A stretch of DNA of 64,000 nucleotides from Cadophora sp. MPI-SDFR-AT-0126. Lineage: Eukaryota > Ascomycota > Leotiomycetes > Helotiales > Ploettnerulaceae. Position numbers and translations under genes: made by a program. Location of the stretch: contig JAGMVK010000005.1 in assembly GCA_020747065.1 (NCBI GenBank), positions 496,001 through 560,000 on the forward strand, written 5' to 3'. Every line of letters starts with the position of its first letter. The stretch's first letter is position 1. Below the pieces are notes generated by a model. The model was not told where the DNA came from. It did no database searches and saw only the letters and a list, made by a program, of their open reading frames with translations. This document shows, piece after piece, positions 23,644-36,254 of the stretch.

Positions 23644-25607
23644 ATGGCCGAACAGATGGGTACCCCTGGATCCACAGCAGACGCCTCCGTGAATGGCAGC
23701 AAGACAGGAGCTCCGAAAGACAAATCATGTCCTTTCTGCCACCAGCAATTCACATCCTCTTCCCTGGGACGCCATCTCGATCTTTACATAAAGGAGAAGA
23801 ATCCCAAGCCGGCGGACGGGGTGCACGATGTAGACGAGATCCGAAAGTTGAGAGGGGGAATCACAAGGAGACAGCCTAGAAATTCGACGTCAAGGAGAGA
23901 GGGTTCTACGCCTGCGGGTACGCCTGTTGCTCAGGACAGGAGGAGTCCACGTCCCGAGTCTGATGGCCAGGGGAATCGATCACCAAGTTTAAGGAGGGAT
24001 GAAGTTGTTGGTGATACGGTCAACTTCAAGGGGAAGCCGAATTACTTCATAAACAAGGGAACATGGGAGAGTACGGGGGTCATGAATAATATTCCGCCTC
24101 CTAGGACCAGCGATTCAAGAAGTTGGGATGGGGAGGACCGAGATACGAATAGGAGATTAGAACCGAGAAGCAGATCTGTTAGCAAGCAGATGTTGGCAAA
24201 GACAACTTTTGAGCAGAAGCAGAAGATGCTAGATGCTCTAGATAATGCTAAAGCTGCTGAATTGGCATTGAGAGAGCTCATGGGGTCAATTCGAGCTGCA
24301 AAGTATATTACACCCCTCTTCAAGCTCCACTTATCCGTCAGACTGCTAATACATCCAGACAACGTATCGACGGCCCTTCAATATTCGACTACGATCCATT
24401 GGCACTGGATTTTCCAGCTCTAACTCTCCGCTGCCTGCCACCACCTCCAACACTCTACCAATCAACCCCTATTCCTTCCACCACCTCCTGGTCCATTCTT
24501 CCTCCCGACGAGACACAATACCACGCACTTATCGAGCACTTTTCCTCCGCCTTTCACAGCTGGCACGTCTCCGTCGCATTTGCAAACACCGCTCCCACAG
24601 AAGACCTCTCCTATCCACCTCCAGAAATGCTCCCAGGACACGAGGATCCCACCGAAATAGCCCAGCGAGCCGAAGCCGCCGCCACAGAACTCGAAGCTAA
24701 AGTCTCACAACACTTGCACAACGTATTTACCCATTGGAGTTCCCTGCCTCAGGCAAAACGAAACGAGATATGGACGTTGGAGTTAGCACGAGGCGTGGGA
24801 CGCAAATCAGAGGAGATAGACACTTTGAAGAAGGAGCGGGACTTCCATAAGCAAGAAACGGCACACCTGAGGCAGCAAGTTGATGAATTGAGCCGGTTAC
24901 AGCATCCTAGGGAATTCAAACTTCAGCCTCCGAGCACGATCCCCTTCGATCAATCCTTAATGAGAGTTATGTCTGATCAGGGAATGCATACACTATTGAA
25001 GGGCTTCGAAATAACGGATAGGCATGTCCATTTAGATGTGCTTATTGAGCGAGTTATTGGGCGCTGGAAAGGCATTGTACGAGAAGCGAGGGGTAACGGT
25101 ATCGGGGCCGGATTAGCAGCACAGAGGAGTCTCAGTGCAGGGTCTTCAAATTCAGCGAGTCTACCTCCTCAACCTCACGCCCAGCAAGAACGACAAAATC
25201 AGCAGCAATCTCAAGTCCAGAGCCAGAATCAGAACCACTCTCAACCACAAGCCCAACCACAATCTCGTCCGCAGCCACAACTCAACGTCCAAACCCAACT
25301 ACCACCCACGATATCAACACCACAACCAACACCCACCATAGCAATGGACTCTTCGAACCTGATGTCGCCCTCAAATCACGATATGGATGGCATGGGCAGT
25401 GATGCAGACGCCGACGCAGACGCCGACATGGAGGATGACGACAGCTATGTAGATATGAATATGAGCACGAACGACTCGCATTCGCAACCCTCTGGCTCGG
25501 CGGGCTTTAGACTAAGTAATAATGGGAATGGGGATAGGGGCTTGAGTACGGGGATGGAGGGGCTAGAGAATGCTGTCGTGCAGGGATATGTCAGGATCGG
25601 TGCTTGA
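23644..25607 (+). CDS. Fungal conserved protein with N-terminal C2H-type zinc motif and coiled coil, function unknown
   Basis: Two exons, 23644-24302 and 24359-25607; 635 residues. The start MAEQMGTPGSTADAS leads to CPFCHQQFTSSSLGRHLDLY (C29, C32, H44), which resembles UBZ4/C2HC fingers but has no obvious fourth ligand at the usual spacing. LRGGITRRQPRNS and a Ser/Arg-rich linker follow. The junction reads AAK|QRIDGPSIFDYDPLALDF, a continuous conserved-looking block. The middle holds a helical segment (IDTLKKERDFHKQETAHLRQ) likely to form a coiled coil. The C-terminus is Gln/Pro-rich, then has an Asp-Ala repeat (DADADADADMEDDD) near 25400. I recognise the type as a conserved Pezizomycotina protein but know no function. 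A nuclear, nucleic-acid or ubiquitin-linked role is only a guess from the finger. Confidence 0.8.
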
Positions 25608-27845
25608 GACTGATAAATCGGGGTGTTAATGGTGCTCAGGTGGGTTGGGTGATAGTGGTATTGTAATTTTTTATTTTGCATTCATTCATTCATTCGACAA
25701 AGAGAACAGAGAGGGGGTTTGTACGATTATGATTTTCCACGAGGAAGCAGTTCACGCGTGTCACAGGAGAGAGACAACGATCGCATGTTTCATCTGGGGG
25801 ACAGACAGCATTCGCATTCGCATTTGCATTTGCATTCATCGGATTGCCTTCAGTCGATCCTTTCTTGTCTTCTAAAGCAGGCTTGTAATGCTACTATACT
25901 GTATTATACCAACCATTTCCTGGGGTTCGGTTGGAGGGTATCGGGTGGGGAAATGGAAAGAAAAGAAAGAATATAAGCATGCATTGGGCAGCTTTTGGAC
26001 ATATATTACCCGCTTCGTTTCGTCTGGTTTTCGTGGGTGTCGGTGTGATTATCTCTGTATGCACTCTTGTTTCTAAGACTGTTGAGGGCAGTGAAGCTTG
26101 TGAAGGCTGAAGGTTGATAATGGGTATTTGGAGGCTTTCCGATATTGTGTCGTCTCGAGGTATAAATTTCCGCGACACTGATGGGAGAGCGGAATGCATT
26201 CAATCTACTGAGTATCACATGGTTTATAGATCGGTCTGTCTTTTGTGGGGATTGTCTGATTCTAAGTGGGAGCGACTGCAAATACATTTGCAACAAGTAG
26301 ATGAGACCTTACCACCTCTGAATACTGAGTCTTATTTGTCAGCTGCATGTTGGTAATTTAAGTAGCTCTTGTCATATTCATGGGTATTGTCATTCACATT
26401 ACCGCTGTTATACTCCAATTACTGGAGCAAAGCATGTCATCGTAAGATTACAAGCAGCGCTCGCACACTGATGAGCGTCACAATTGAGTGCATGTCTTAC
26501 TTCTGGACCTACTCATCAATTGTCGATAGCACATATAATCTTCCTGCCAGGAAGGGGTGAGTCATAAGGGCGGCGCTGTCTTTGCGTTGATGTCCTACCG
26601 GGTGAAGATCTTGATGATTGGTGCTTTTATAGCCTGGCCTCAAGCTTGGGATTTGGCCTCCCATCTTTCAGCATTCCGTCCTTCTCAGGCGCTAGCATAG
26701 TGGTTGATTTATCACCTGCTTCGTCTCTTCCAGGAATCATTTATTTCACTCTTGGGATTATTTCTCCGAAGTAAGATTACGTTCTCTCACATGGTAATCT
26801 TTGTCACGTCCTCCCACGAGCTCTCTTCCTTCTATACAGCCTCCTCGTACAAGAACAGGACCGAAAGCGAGCCAGTAAATTTATTACAGTTTGACAGACA
26901 TACAACATTGCAGGGACCGAATCGCGTTTAGAAGGGCTACATTGAAGGAAGTGGGAATTGCAGCTCGTGATTTGGCAAGCGCTTCCCTTTGATGTTTGTG
27001 TTGCGTTGTTGACATCGTGGTTAAGCGAGATCGTGCTTTAAGCAGATACAGAAAAAAGGAGGAACAGAGTATCGTGTCTCCTTTCACTTCTTAGATGCAA
27101 TTGACTTATTCCATAGCTTGCGCCGTCACCCAAGGCCAACTAATACCGGCATCGAGGCCTTCATTTGTATTGAGCAGTACTGATACTTGTTCGTCGCAAG
27201 CAACTGCGAATCGGTTGTCGTTTGATATTACGCTGCTGTCTGCTCTGTTGCATTTCTTGTAAAGATCTATCATCCGTGATTCATGAGTTGAAAGCAACAT
27301 CTGCGAGATGATTTTAAGTACCATGACAAATTTGGCGTCACGGTTCCGATAAATCAGACGTCCTCGCAAGGCTCACAGTTCCGGGTCCTTGCCCCCAGCT
27401 TATGGTTTTCCCTTCATACTTTATACTTCATATCATGAGGCAGAAGATGAAATTCCAGAATCATCAAGGATGCATGTATAACTTCAATTGTCATCACCCT
27501 AACGACCAAATCGAGATGTGTTGAAACATGTAAAGTTCCTCTTTGGTGAACGAGGAGCAGGTCGGAGTTAATTACTGTAGATGTGGTGTAGGCATGCACA
27601 GAGACGCCCTCAAGTTACACAAAAGATGGAATCCCGAAAGTACGTGTACGCCCGATTGGTCTCGATAGCCGCCAGCAAAGCAACTCAGCCTTGCGATCAA
27701 CAGAAGCAATAGAATTTCCTCAGACTACAACGCAACAATATCTAAACAACTCGAAACTTTCTTGATCTGGTAACTCGCACTTTTTCCATATATGCCGAAT
27801 AAGTGATCGCTCTGCAAGCGTTGTCTGATCGTCTGTTCGTTGACC
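25608..27845. other. Gene-free interval before the large orphan gene
   Basis: This 2.24-kb stretch between two plus-strand genes has TTCA repeats near 25680-25700 and ATTCGC/ATTTGC repeats near 25810-25840. All open frames are short and unsupported. The last few hundred bases should be the promoter of the gene starting at 27846. Confidence 0.5.
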
Positions 27846-30800
27846 ATGAATGAGTTTGGACACGGCCCAGCTGAGTCTGGGACCTCCAAATCTGGTTTTC
27901 AAAGCTCACGGGCTGATCCAAGTCCCAGGGAGATTGCCAGTGATGGAGGCTCGGGATGGTTTGATGATGGAGATACCAAGGACACGCAGGTTATGGATTT
28001 CGTCCTCGGCGACAACCATACCTCCGGTGTACATGCTGCCACAATTAATCTAGGCTCAGCCTCGCTCGGTCGACCACGATCATCATCTCTCCCCATAAGC
28101 TTTGGTGATGGCAGTTCCAACGGACAGTCTCGTCCTATCATAGATCCTTTTGCAGCCTGGGATGACTCTACGCTATTCAATAGGCATTGCACTGTCATGC
28201 CTGTGGACGATGATTCAATCCTCGAATTAGATGTTGAGAAGCTACGGGTTGCAATACGGAGGGCAAAGACGACGGACCGATCCGCAGCTTCTGGAAATCT
28301 CGTGGAGCAGCTCAGCGACCAAGACTCTTCGACCGGGTCCTCCTCACCATGGGAACATACAGGAGAACAAATGGACGCGTCCAACCCGCTTGTCCCAGCG
28401 GTCGGTACGAGTGGATTTGATTGGAAAGATCCACTTCCAATCGCCGAAGAATGGAACAGCAAAGTTGAGGCACCTAACGTTCCCGTGGACGAAAATTTTG
28501 TTTCATGCATACCATCTCGCTCAAGAGATGGTGAGTTCTTGGTAGATCGATTTGAACAGCCTGTGAAGTATTTCCGAGAGCTGAACGAGCTCGGATGTAG
28601 GATATACGAGAACTCGTTGTTCCAAAGATACATTGTTAGTAACACTTCCATGGCCAAGTATACAATTACAAGCATTCTCATAGCCATCTTAGGATGGAAC
28701 AAAGCATCAGCCTTTCGATAGCAAGATCACCTTCGAGGTTCCTTTCACTGAGCAAGCATCGATTGAACTATCAAAATGGCCGGAAATACTCTGGTTTTGT
28801 GGCGAAGTGACGAACGCCGCCAATGAGCAAGTGGTCGTACATCAAGGGACAACACATGTTGTGGCCAACGGATTATACGACCACGTTCTCACCCAGTTGA
28901 AACACCTCATCGAATGCAGAAACATCATGTCCAGGGTCTGGGAAAATATCAGACTGATGAGAACAGCGCAATACTGTGACGAATTCATCAGCTTGCTTGT
29001 CCTGGATCGCACGCGTCGCGATGTGGCGAGACTCGTTCGGATCGAATGCGGTACAATTGAAAAACTGGCGACGGAATTTGAATCATGTCTCTATCAAGTA
29101 GTATGTGATCAGCCGAAAATGGTCCTAGGTGGGAAAGTGATCACCTATGCAAAGGACGTGTCGACAACATGTCGACAGCTCCTGGCTGACGCTGGCTTGG
29201 AGTTCCAAGGGTTGTTCATGGAGGATCTGTGGCGTTGTACAGTTCATCTGCTAGACATGGCAGCGCTCTCTTATGCTGGAACACATACTCAGAGTCTTGG
29301 TAATGAAAGTGTGACAGCAGTGGTGCTGCCTGGAGCATTCTTCGAAACACAGTACTACATATTCCGCCGAAGGAAATTCTCCTGTCTTAGTAACTTCCTA
29401 GGTGGTAGAGAAGCCTGGGTACTTGAGGATATCGGTAGCTGGATTTTGGACATACACAAGCATTTTCCGGATATGATCCAAGTCAGAGATCTCCCTCCTT
29501 TATTTCTCTCCACCGAGGCGATGACGTTTGGGGATATCTGGGGCCCAATGTGGAAAAGGTGTATGGTCGGTAACGAGGATGTTATTATGAGTTATGATGT
29601 TGGAGGAGGTGCTATCATTCCATGGACTCTGGCATCAGAGAATACGGTGAAAGTTGAAAAGGGCGAAGTCTTTTGTCACTGGATGGCAAGAAACGTGGAA
29701 TGTGAGAATGAAAGTCTTGCAGCCTCGAGAACATTTCTTGAAACAGATATTCTTCTCATCGGGGCACCTATCCAGTTGAGATCCAACGATAGGTGTCAGG
29801 TTAGCTCCGAGGAGATCAGGGAGCAATTGAGGAACAGCGAGTCCTTCTCTCACTTGGGAGCCGCAAGAGCTTGCTGGAGGCAAGAAACACGAACATTTAC
29901 TGCAGCAGTCACCCCACCTCACTTAGCTTTTGGATTTCAGCAGGCATATAAATTGAACGAAGGTCGATCGATGAAGAATGCTTTCATTGAGAATTGGATG
30001 AACAATCCCGAAAGTCGGTCAGTCAGGAGCCTCGAGCTACGATTGGGACTGGAGGTGTCAACATGCACATACAATGCCCGCAGGGTGCGTATTATTGAAC
30101 TTTTCGAGACAAACACGATGGTGAATCACCTGCGGGATACATCTCTGAACTGGAAGACCCAAAATCAGAGGGCAAGATTCCTTCACGCACTTTTGGACGA
30201 TAACCACAAAGCGTTCAGAGACCTATGGGACACGCAGCCAAGCTGGCGACCTGAACTTGGCAATGCCATCTCCTGTGGTCTCAGTATGCTGCGATGCACC
30301 GGCAAAACTAAAAATGATGAATTGCAGCTCTTCTGGGTGCCAGAGCGTAATCAACCGGGAGTTTGTGCTACTCTTCGTGCGAATGATATCACGTGGATAG
30401 GCTTCTTGGAGGAAACCATTGACAGTGGTGTAATGGCCGTTCTGGAAAACCGGTGCCTGGAACTCCCACCTCTAACTAGAGCAAGCAGAGACATCTTCAG
30501 TCGCTTCCAGAACAAGCCTGTTCTGCAGACAGCCATTCATCTGAATGATGCATGTATCCCAAAGTCTCTTCAAGGTAAGTTGAAGTCTTGCTATTGAGAA
30601 CCCCCACTTCCTGTTGATGATAATTCAACACTTGATATGTTTTAGAGCTTTAAGGGCACCATCAATCTTGGAACATCAAACTCCAAGCTCCAGACACAAG
30701 CAGCCCAAATTCTGATGTACAATCTCTAATTTCTACATCAAACAGGAAGATATCGCGAAAGCCGCAACCCCAAGTCTAAATATAAGGGCTATTGGCAAAT

Positions 30801-31290
30801 AAAATATGTGGAAAAGGGCGACATGTTCTCTTTTGGTCCCAGAAGTCGTCTAGAGACCATTGCGAGACTTGGTGCTGGATCACGAAATGACCAAGTTTTG
30901 GCAATTTGGCGCCGCCCCAATGGACCCAGAGACATTGTCGTCGGCATGCAGCACACAATTCGAGAGACAGCGCATAGTCTGCCTGGAATAGGAAGGTTTG
31001 TTGACAGGCCTCCGCCTCCAGCGCAGCACCACGAAGTCGGACAAGACAGCATAGAAAGAGAAAGCGACACCGAACTGGTACATTTCCACATTGTGAGTAC
31101 CGAAACGCATACACTACCTTACAGTCACAATCGTCTCAGCACGGTCCGTCCCCTCCAGAGCTCAGACTCAGCTATCGAGCAACCTAGACCATATGAACCT
31201 GCTATTCCAAGAAGTATGGTCGTCAATGCCAAGCTACAGCGGCCTGCGACTTCGATTGCCGAGACGGATGTTCTGGGCCAAGTTCAGTAG
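27846..31290 (+). CDS. Large protein of unknown function (orphan), three exons
   Basis: Model: 27846-28634, 28693-30574, 30746-31290; 1071 residues. The first junction reads FQRYI|DGTKHQPFDSKITF, and the second completes a Gly codon (SLQ-GRYRESRNPK). The first 190 residues are Ser/Gly/Asp-rich and probably disordered. The core, about residues 260-800, is rich in Trp, Cys and aromatics, for example GGKVITYAKDVSTTCRQLL, LWRCTVHLLDMAALSYAG, YIFRRRKFSCLSNFLGGREA and TFGDIWGPMWKRC. It looks like a folded globular region, but I recognise no catalytic motif, membrane segment or repeat. The last 180 residues are basic then Pro-rich. The second intron (171 bp) is long, and a different acceptor within it gives a shorter protein, so the 3' structure is uncertain. 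No neighbour suggests a role. Confidence 0.68.
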
Positions 31291-32285
31291 ATTTGACTGT
31301 GAAAGAAGACTTTATTTAGGCGCGGGGGATAGACTATACGACGAGACTAAGTTCCATTTCAATTCTTGAGACAGCACGACGAGTACCATCTTTAAGAAAG
31401 ACAGCTTCTCAAATTTATGATTACCCAAAAGTACTTTACGGCTCACCCATCCAAGGCGACATACCTTCTTGAAGCGCTGTTCCTATAGACATGTTCAGTC
31501 TTAGCCCATTAATACATGATGGTTTGTAGCAATCTGTGGATAACACCAATTTCTGTGGAGGACAACGCGTTACCCGGAAACAACGATAAAGACAGCACCG
31601 GCTGGCAGGACCCGGCTGCCAAGTTGATAACCGCAAGCAAGTGAGCCATTGACTCCGGAGTAGAAATGAGCTGGGAATTTTTTTTAATTTGGTCAAGCTT
31701 CTGATATTGATCCTAGAAATCAGCTAGCTGTAAACTTCACATTCCCGCTCCCACCTGCAAGTGAATGCCTATGCCTATTCCTATGTAACGTCGTATGATA
31801 GCCTAGAAACACCCTACTCCTACTCCATCCTACTCCGTCCTGTTCCTGCTTCCTCCATCCTTTTGCCATGGTCGCGTTTGTACAGACACACATGCCGGAT
31901 CCTGTTCCACCTTTTCATTGTTTCAGACTCATGGTCTCCAGCCTGGATCCTTGGCCAGAAAACCAAAATTCGTGGCTTGATCTCCTCCTCCGTCCTCCTC
32001 TTGTCTCTGGTGACAATATACGACATCCTTTTAACCTCCTATCTTCTCGTCTCACCGTGGCGTCTCCCACAGTCGAGGCTTCGCTTCGTCGCTGTGACTT
32101 CTCAAGAGTCCTTCAATCCTGCCTCCTCCAGTTTTGAATAGGGGTGCAAACGCGTGCACCTCCACAAATCCCCGAATCTCCGACCCCTCCATCACCACAC
32201 CACACCCGTCTTTCCACCATTCCAACCACCTGGCCTCGGCTCTTCAGATCCACACTTCAACCTCTTCCTCAAGTTTGATACCGAC
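31291..32285. other. Convergent intergenic region
   Basis: The orphan gene and the sugar permease converge here over about 1 kb. The part 31800-32280 is C/T-rich on the plus strand with many CCT triplets. Frames in it are short and low in complexity. Nothing else was seen. Confidence 0.5.
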
Positions 32286-34255
32286 TCACATATCCTCGAT
32301 ATTGACCACTTCACCATACGCATCGAAGCCCAACCTCTTCCTCGCAATACTCGTCTTGACCGGGTTTGGTGATTCGAATATCTCGTCCAGTTCCTCCAGC
32401 GTGCGATTCTTGGTCTCGGGGATGAAGAAGAAGACGACGAGGGATTGAACGCCGCACCAGATCGTGAAGATGATGTACGTGTGCCATCCGATCTTCTCCA
32501 TGCTAACGGGCCACGCGAATTGGTTGAGCATTTGAGCTAAAAGAGTGTTAGTTGAGTTTTTAGGGTTGGGGTAGACCTTGGAAATGAGTCTTGGAGCATG
32601 GCGTTAAACGTAGTGGAAGCGGGAATGTGTGTAGAAGGATTAGGAAAAGACATACCAGCAGCGACAGCGAAACCAGAGAATCCCATTCCCTTAGCACGCA
32701 TCTCGAAAGAGAGGACTTCAACGGGATAGAGCGCCTGCAAAGGCGTGAAACCAATAGAATACACCGCACCAAAAATGAAGATGAAAACAAGCGAGGTGGT
32801 AGCAGCGACGGTGTTCGTGCCCACTGGATCGGGAACAGCTTCTGTAGGAGGAGGGATCGAGTTCTGGTAGATGGCGGCGGAGGTTGTCATTGCGAGCCAG
32901 ACGAAACAGCAGCCGATGTTGGAGAAAAGGAGGAGAGGTCGGCGACCAACTCGATCGACTAGGTTGGCGCCTACGAGGGCCCAGCAGAATTGTTGGCAGT
33001 TGTTAATGAGGATTATGTTGGCTTGTTTGACTTCATCGTCAAGACCGATTGTGTCGAGGACTTTGCTCATGAAGTATGAGAGGACGGCTGGAGATTGTTA
33101 GTGATTGACAGCTTAAGAGGATGGGATGAGACTGTGTGAGGATATGTACGGACCATTGCCAGCCCACTGGCCGAAGATTGATATCGAGACGTTGCACATC
33201 AGACGATAACGAGTAGAGCGGTTCTTGAAGAGTGCCCTGTAGTCCCACCAGCGCTTATCCGCACCGTCCATCTCCAATAGTTCCTCATACTCGTTCAGCT
33301 GAAGCTTGACCCATTCGCTGTCTGGGTTGCCCTCGCCGTGATACTTCGTGAGCATAGCTTTCGATTGCTCCTGCTTGTTGTTGACGTACAGCCATCGTGG
33401 GGATTCTGGAAGGAAAAATGCTGCAACGAAAATCACGACAGCAAACATCAGTTGAAACCAGATGATGAGTCTCCACGAAACATTTCCAGGAAGGTCAGTT
33501 CCTCCTCGCGCCACACCACTTGCAATAATCGATCCTGTAAACCTGAGCACATTGATTAGCTAGCGGATTATTACATTCAATATTAGTATACGTACCAGAA
33601 ACAATTAAAGATGGCGGTCACGATTCCTCGATAAGCCGGATGCGAAACCTCGACAACATACATCGGTCCAGCGGCAGATGCGACGTTGACTCCGAATCCA
33701 AGTAAGAAGCGACCTCCCATGAATTGATTGACACCTTGAGCTGGTCCTGCAGTACCCTGAATGACTGTCCCAGCAATGATCAAAAGACATCCTATCCACA
33801 TTCCAAAACGACGTCCATATGTATCGGCTGATGGTCCGATGAAAGGCAACGATACCACGCCTCCAATCTGGTACATGCTCGTTACAAGTCCAGCCCATAT
33901 TCCGTCATTTGATCCATGATAGTAGTCGAGGAAAGGCCGATTGGCTAAGAGGTTGTTGATCAGAGATCCGTCATAACCATTCATTGTTGCGCAGAAAAAT
34001 CCAACAAAGCAAGCAGCGTAAAGTTGAATCGTTGCAGAAGTGAAAGGCCTCGGGGGCTCCTTCATCATCGCCTCGTTGAATGCCTCATTTCCCCTGATGA
34101 TTTTGACCTCCACCTCCGAATGTTTCTACAAGTGATGTTAGAAAAGGAGCTTGCTATCTGAAGGATCTGATAGACTCTAGTACCATATCCAGACTGTGAA
34201 CACCCGCATACTCCACCATATAATTGCTGGCGCCATCATCGAATTTATCAGCCAT
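32286..34255 (-). CDS. LAC12-like sugar permease of the MFS sugar porter family
   Basis: Five exons: 34184-34255, 33596-34125, 33154-33542, 32656-33087, 32286-32536; 557 residues. Start MADKFDDGASNYMVEYAG. Sugar porter signatures are in order: GYDGSLINNLLAN in TM1, DTYGRRFGMWIG in loop 2-3, GGRFLLGFGVNVASAAGPMY then EVSHPAYRG, PESPRWLY, ISIFGQWAGN, DRVGRRPLL in loop 8-9, and PETKNRTLEELDEIFE after TM12. Twelve membrane segments are expected. The sequence type is that of fungal lactose, hexose and quinate-like importers at the plasma membrane; specificity cannot be assigned. Two donors are weak (GTACTA at 34183, GTCCGT at 33153), but phase and conserved residues (W-FTGS, GN-AVLSYFM) require them. 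CreA-like sites lie upstream. Confidence 0.9.
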
Positions 34256-34461
34256 GATACCGACACAAACAGTCGAGAATGGCTCTGTCGGCCGTGACAA
34301 TGGTCGAAGTATCGAGATATCGAAAATCAACGAACGGGCAGCATCCGGGAACAAAACCCTCTCACAGGGCCCGCTGTACCTTTATGTGGCATGCGCCAGA
34401 ATCCGCTCCCTGTCGATGGAGGGCTTGGTGCAGCCATCAGTGCACCTGTCCAGAAGACTAT

Positions 34462-35248
34462 CCCCGGGAGGAGTAAGCCTGTATTGCTTAAAGAGGCTTA
34501 AGCTGGACACCCCGGATTTTCGGGCAGCATCTCCATCCAGTGCACCCCAGTCGAGAAGCCCTGTCACGGTGATATTAGTGTCCGACAGGGGCGGAATCCA
34601 GTCCACCTGCACCAGCCAGATTTTCTGCTTGACATGCCAGACTTGAATGGAAGTCCACAAACCACATGTCTCGAATGTCTCTCTCGCTTGCTTACCCCTC
34701 ACCCGATTTAATGGGGCGAGAGTCCTTGGCAGTTGGACGAGATCCGCTTTCTCGAGATTCATGCGCATTTCATTGGAGACGCTTCTCCTGATTTGGCTCG
34801 TTTGCTCGCGGAGGGAAGACGCCGTGGGCCTGATCAGGAAGCTTTGCTTTGTCAAGGTTATCTCCACTCCCCAGGTCCCTGCTGTAGATTATTCCAGAGC
34901 AACGGGTTCATCTAAGATAGATGATTGTGGTTTCAATAACCTCGTTGGGGCATTCCATAAGAGAATGTGGTACAAGTATCGAGGGGGGCCCAGAAAGATG
35001 AACGTTGCACCTGTAAAGCTGGGTAAAAGCAGCAGATCTAGGGCCACTAGAATCGAGCACCCCCCCTGTGCTTGCTTGCTCCCTTGCAACCATATCTTTG
35101 GATTCATTCAACTCGAGTGAGAACAGACAGTCACGGAGACAAGAAAAGCATCAGGAGCCAGAAGTCCAAACGGGCATCCGGTGGTTAAGACGGCGAAAAG
35201 GGAACCACAACGGGCTCGGAGAGGCAAAGTCGTGAGACCTGTCTGGGG
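34462..35248. promoter_or_regulatory. Cluster of CreA-like (SYGGRG) motifs upstream of the sugar permease
   Basis: Matches to the carbon catabolite repressor consensus SYGGRG occur at 34462-34467, 34510-34515 and 34545-34550 (as CCGGGG, CCGGGG and CTGGGG on the minus strand) and at 35243-35248 (CTGGGG, plus strand). The first three fall within 90 bp, 207-295 bp above the permease start. Glucose repression of a sugar permease would fit. The motif is short and such matches also arise by chance. Confidence 0.3.
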
Positions 35249-36174
35249 AAGAGACAGGCCAGGGAGACGAACCGAGACGAGAGGGAAGGCAAGTGGGCAC
35301 ATATCCTCTGTTTTGATTGGACGCCAGACTGGCGGGCTGCAGTTGTCTCACTGCAGGTCGTGACTTTGACGAATCATCGGAAGTCCTCGTCAGATGAAAG
35401 GGGAGGCGAGGAGGCGAGGCGAGACGAGACGAGACGAGGGCATCAATTCCACGAAGTGAGGGAAGAGTCATCCAATCATCGAGTGATGGGAACGGTCATT
35501 CAGTTGGAACATTGATGGTTGTATCTATGAGGAAATTCAAGAGATCCGTACCTTGAAATGATAAAGTCACAACTGGACTATTGCCTCCGCGCCGCTTCGA
35601 ACGAGATTTGTTTTTCTTGATTGCCTCGAAGAACTCAATCTTGTGTGACTCGTGACGGCTTTAAATAGCCTATGAAGCAAGGAAACAGACTAGAAGCCTT
35701 CTCGACTACAGCATGAGAGGCAAATGAACCAAATATAATATACACAAGGATGCATCTTATGCCATCGAAATTGTACTTTGTCTTGTGCAACTGGAGAAAT
35801 AGATTAAGGGTGAGCATGAAGACTGGGTTGACATGGCGAGGAGAGTGAATTGGCTTCCAATCAGATGAAAGATTTGGAGAATGACTAAGCGAATCTTCTC
35901 CAAATCAACATCCACCAGATCGTCCTAAGAGAAATGCAACATCAATATCCCATCCGATGACATATGGCACATATCGTCTTCCTTCAAATACCCTCGCCGC
36001 AAGACCACATTTCGACTCACCACTAACTCCCACAGTACCGGCATAAGCTTACCACTACAACATCCCAATAGCTTGAGCCTCGATGATCGCACGGTCTTTC
36101 CCCTGGCTCCTCCCCGCATTCTCCATGCAGGCAGGTCACAGACAGCGCAAGCTGGATTTACGATCTTCCGAATG

Positions 36175-36254
36175 CTACGGAGTACGGTTGCACAACTTCC
36201 ATGGATATATAATGCTACAGTAGTTCCCCTCTTGAAACTACACCTACTCCGTAG
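36175..36254. repeat. Inverted pair of CTACGGAGTA motifs
   Basis: CTACGGAGTA at 36175-36184 is followed by its reverse complement TACTCCGTAG at 36245-36254. The 10-bp arms enclose 60 bp. Related CTCCGTA strings occur near 47424 and 47794-47821. Confidence 0.5.

Noticed and set aside
34382..35120. Opposing frames of 161 (minus) and 157 (plus) codons
   Set aside because: They overlap each other on opposite strands upstream of the sugar permease and show no domain, membrane pattern or splice support.
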